Positions 63,376 to 64,000 of a stretch of DNA of 64,000 nucleotides are shown here, in pieces. This DNA comes from Achatina immaculata (lineage: Eukaryota; Mollusca; Gastropoda; Stylommatophora; Achatinidae), in NCBI GenBank assembly GCA_009760885.1, contig CM019701.1, forward strand, positions 31,319,094-31,383,093. The letters run 5' to 3'. Position numbers and translations under genes: made by a program. Below the pieces are notes generated by a model, which saw only the letters and a list, made by a program, of their open reading frames with translations, was not told the origin of the DNA and did not search any database. How positions within the stretch are numbered: position 1 is the first letter of the stretch; each line of letters begins with the position of its first letter.

Positions 63376-63890
63376 CCGTTACTCTGTCATTGCTAAACAC
63401 CAGCTCATTTTTCAGAAAATAATCCACTGATGTCCGTTTTTGAAGTTTAATGAAACTGATATTATTGGCCCGGAAGTTAGATTTGTTTTTCTTTTAAATT
63501 TACTATGTCCCCAATGGGTGAATAATTATAAACAAATAAAAGATTATATTTAATTTTGTGGTTGATGCTCAGTAAAATAACGAAACAATGAAGAATAAGT
63601 CAGAAATGTTGTCTTCAAGGAATATGTACAATGAGCCTAATCTAATTGGCTGCCGTCTGCGTAACCCTCCTTCCTACCAAGTCATCACAGACGTTTCATC
63701 TACCGTCCGGTCGAAGATTTTTGTTCTTTGACGATATTTTCTCCTCTATGGTATTCCAGCTTATATCCTCATATCTTCTAATTTCTTGTTACAAATGTCT
63801 GTCATTTTAGTCCTCATATTCACATTATTAACAGAATGGGCTTGAAATCCAACCTGAAGTGGAAGACAGAAATAAGTTTCCTGATTTCTG
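63376..63890. other. no gene recognised
   Basis: AT-rich sequence with no exon or element that I recognise. Confidence 0.45.
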
Positions 63891-64000
63891 TTTCTCCACT
63901 TATCTTAGAGTATCCGCGAAGACACGCTTGGCTTGTTTCTCCACTTATCTTAGAGTATCCGCGAAGACACGCTTGGTTTGTTTCTCCACTTATCTTAGAG
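63891..64000. repeat. 45-bp tandem repeat, runs off the window
   Basis: Units starting at 63,891, 63,936 and 63,981 with TTTCTCCACTTATCTTAGAG and TATCCGCGAAGACACGCTTG. Copy number is unknown. Confidence 0.92.

Overview
Animal nuclear DNA, AT-rich, dominated by transposon remains and tandem repeats. Mariner and Tc1 transposons, a Penelope-like element, RTE-type and other non-LTR retrotransposons and tRNA-derived SINEs occur together with about 25 unrelated minisatellites. This fits an invertebrate; a mollusc (gastropod-like) is my best guess, but no sequence here proves the taxon.

One host gene can be assembled. Six exons on the + strand, spread over 18,463-62,183, splice in frame (121+23+73+179+111+60 = 567 nt) into a 188-residue protein: signal peptide, short acidic pro-segment, a tiny exon carrying Lys-Arg, then a complete fatty-acid-binding-protein (FABP, iLBP/lipocalin superfamily) beta-barrel. 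The last four exons have the classical FABP intron positions and phases (1, 0, 0). FABPs are normally cytosolic with no signal peptide, so this is a candidate secreted FABP. A TATA box at 17,574 and a possible non-coding first exon lie upstream. Its introns hold most of the window; intron 5 alone is 25.2 kb and contains a 6.8-kb minisatellite.

Layout: 1-5.6 kb: GA-rich DNA, a 1.3-kb mariner, and an 18-bp minisatellite invaded by a SINE and an RTE. 6-17.5 kb: 27-bp minisatellite, CR1/L2-like and other LINE pieces, 57-bp and 44-bp minisatellites, the latter split by a Penelope-like element. 17.5-33.4 kb: FABP promoter and exons 1-4, with an almost complete RTE (20.25-23.6 kb) in intron 2 and a nested RTE-in-RTE in intron 3. 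33.4-58.6 kb (intron 5): 40-bp arrays, two direct LINE copies, a broken Tc1, many minisatellites, an internally deleted mariner with intact inverted repeats. 58.6-62.2 kb: FABP exons 5 and 6 separated by an 18-bp minisatellite. 62.4-64 kb: an inverted copy of the 55.9-56.7 kb block, a Penelope scrap and the start of a 45-bp array.

Long open frames elsewhere are tandem-repeat artefacts or decayed transposon proteins. All homology statements rest on reading motifs by eye; no database search was run.
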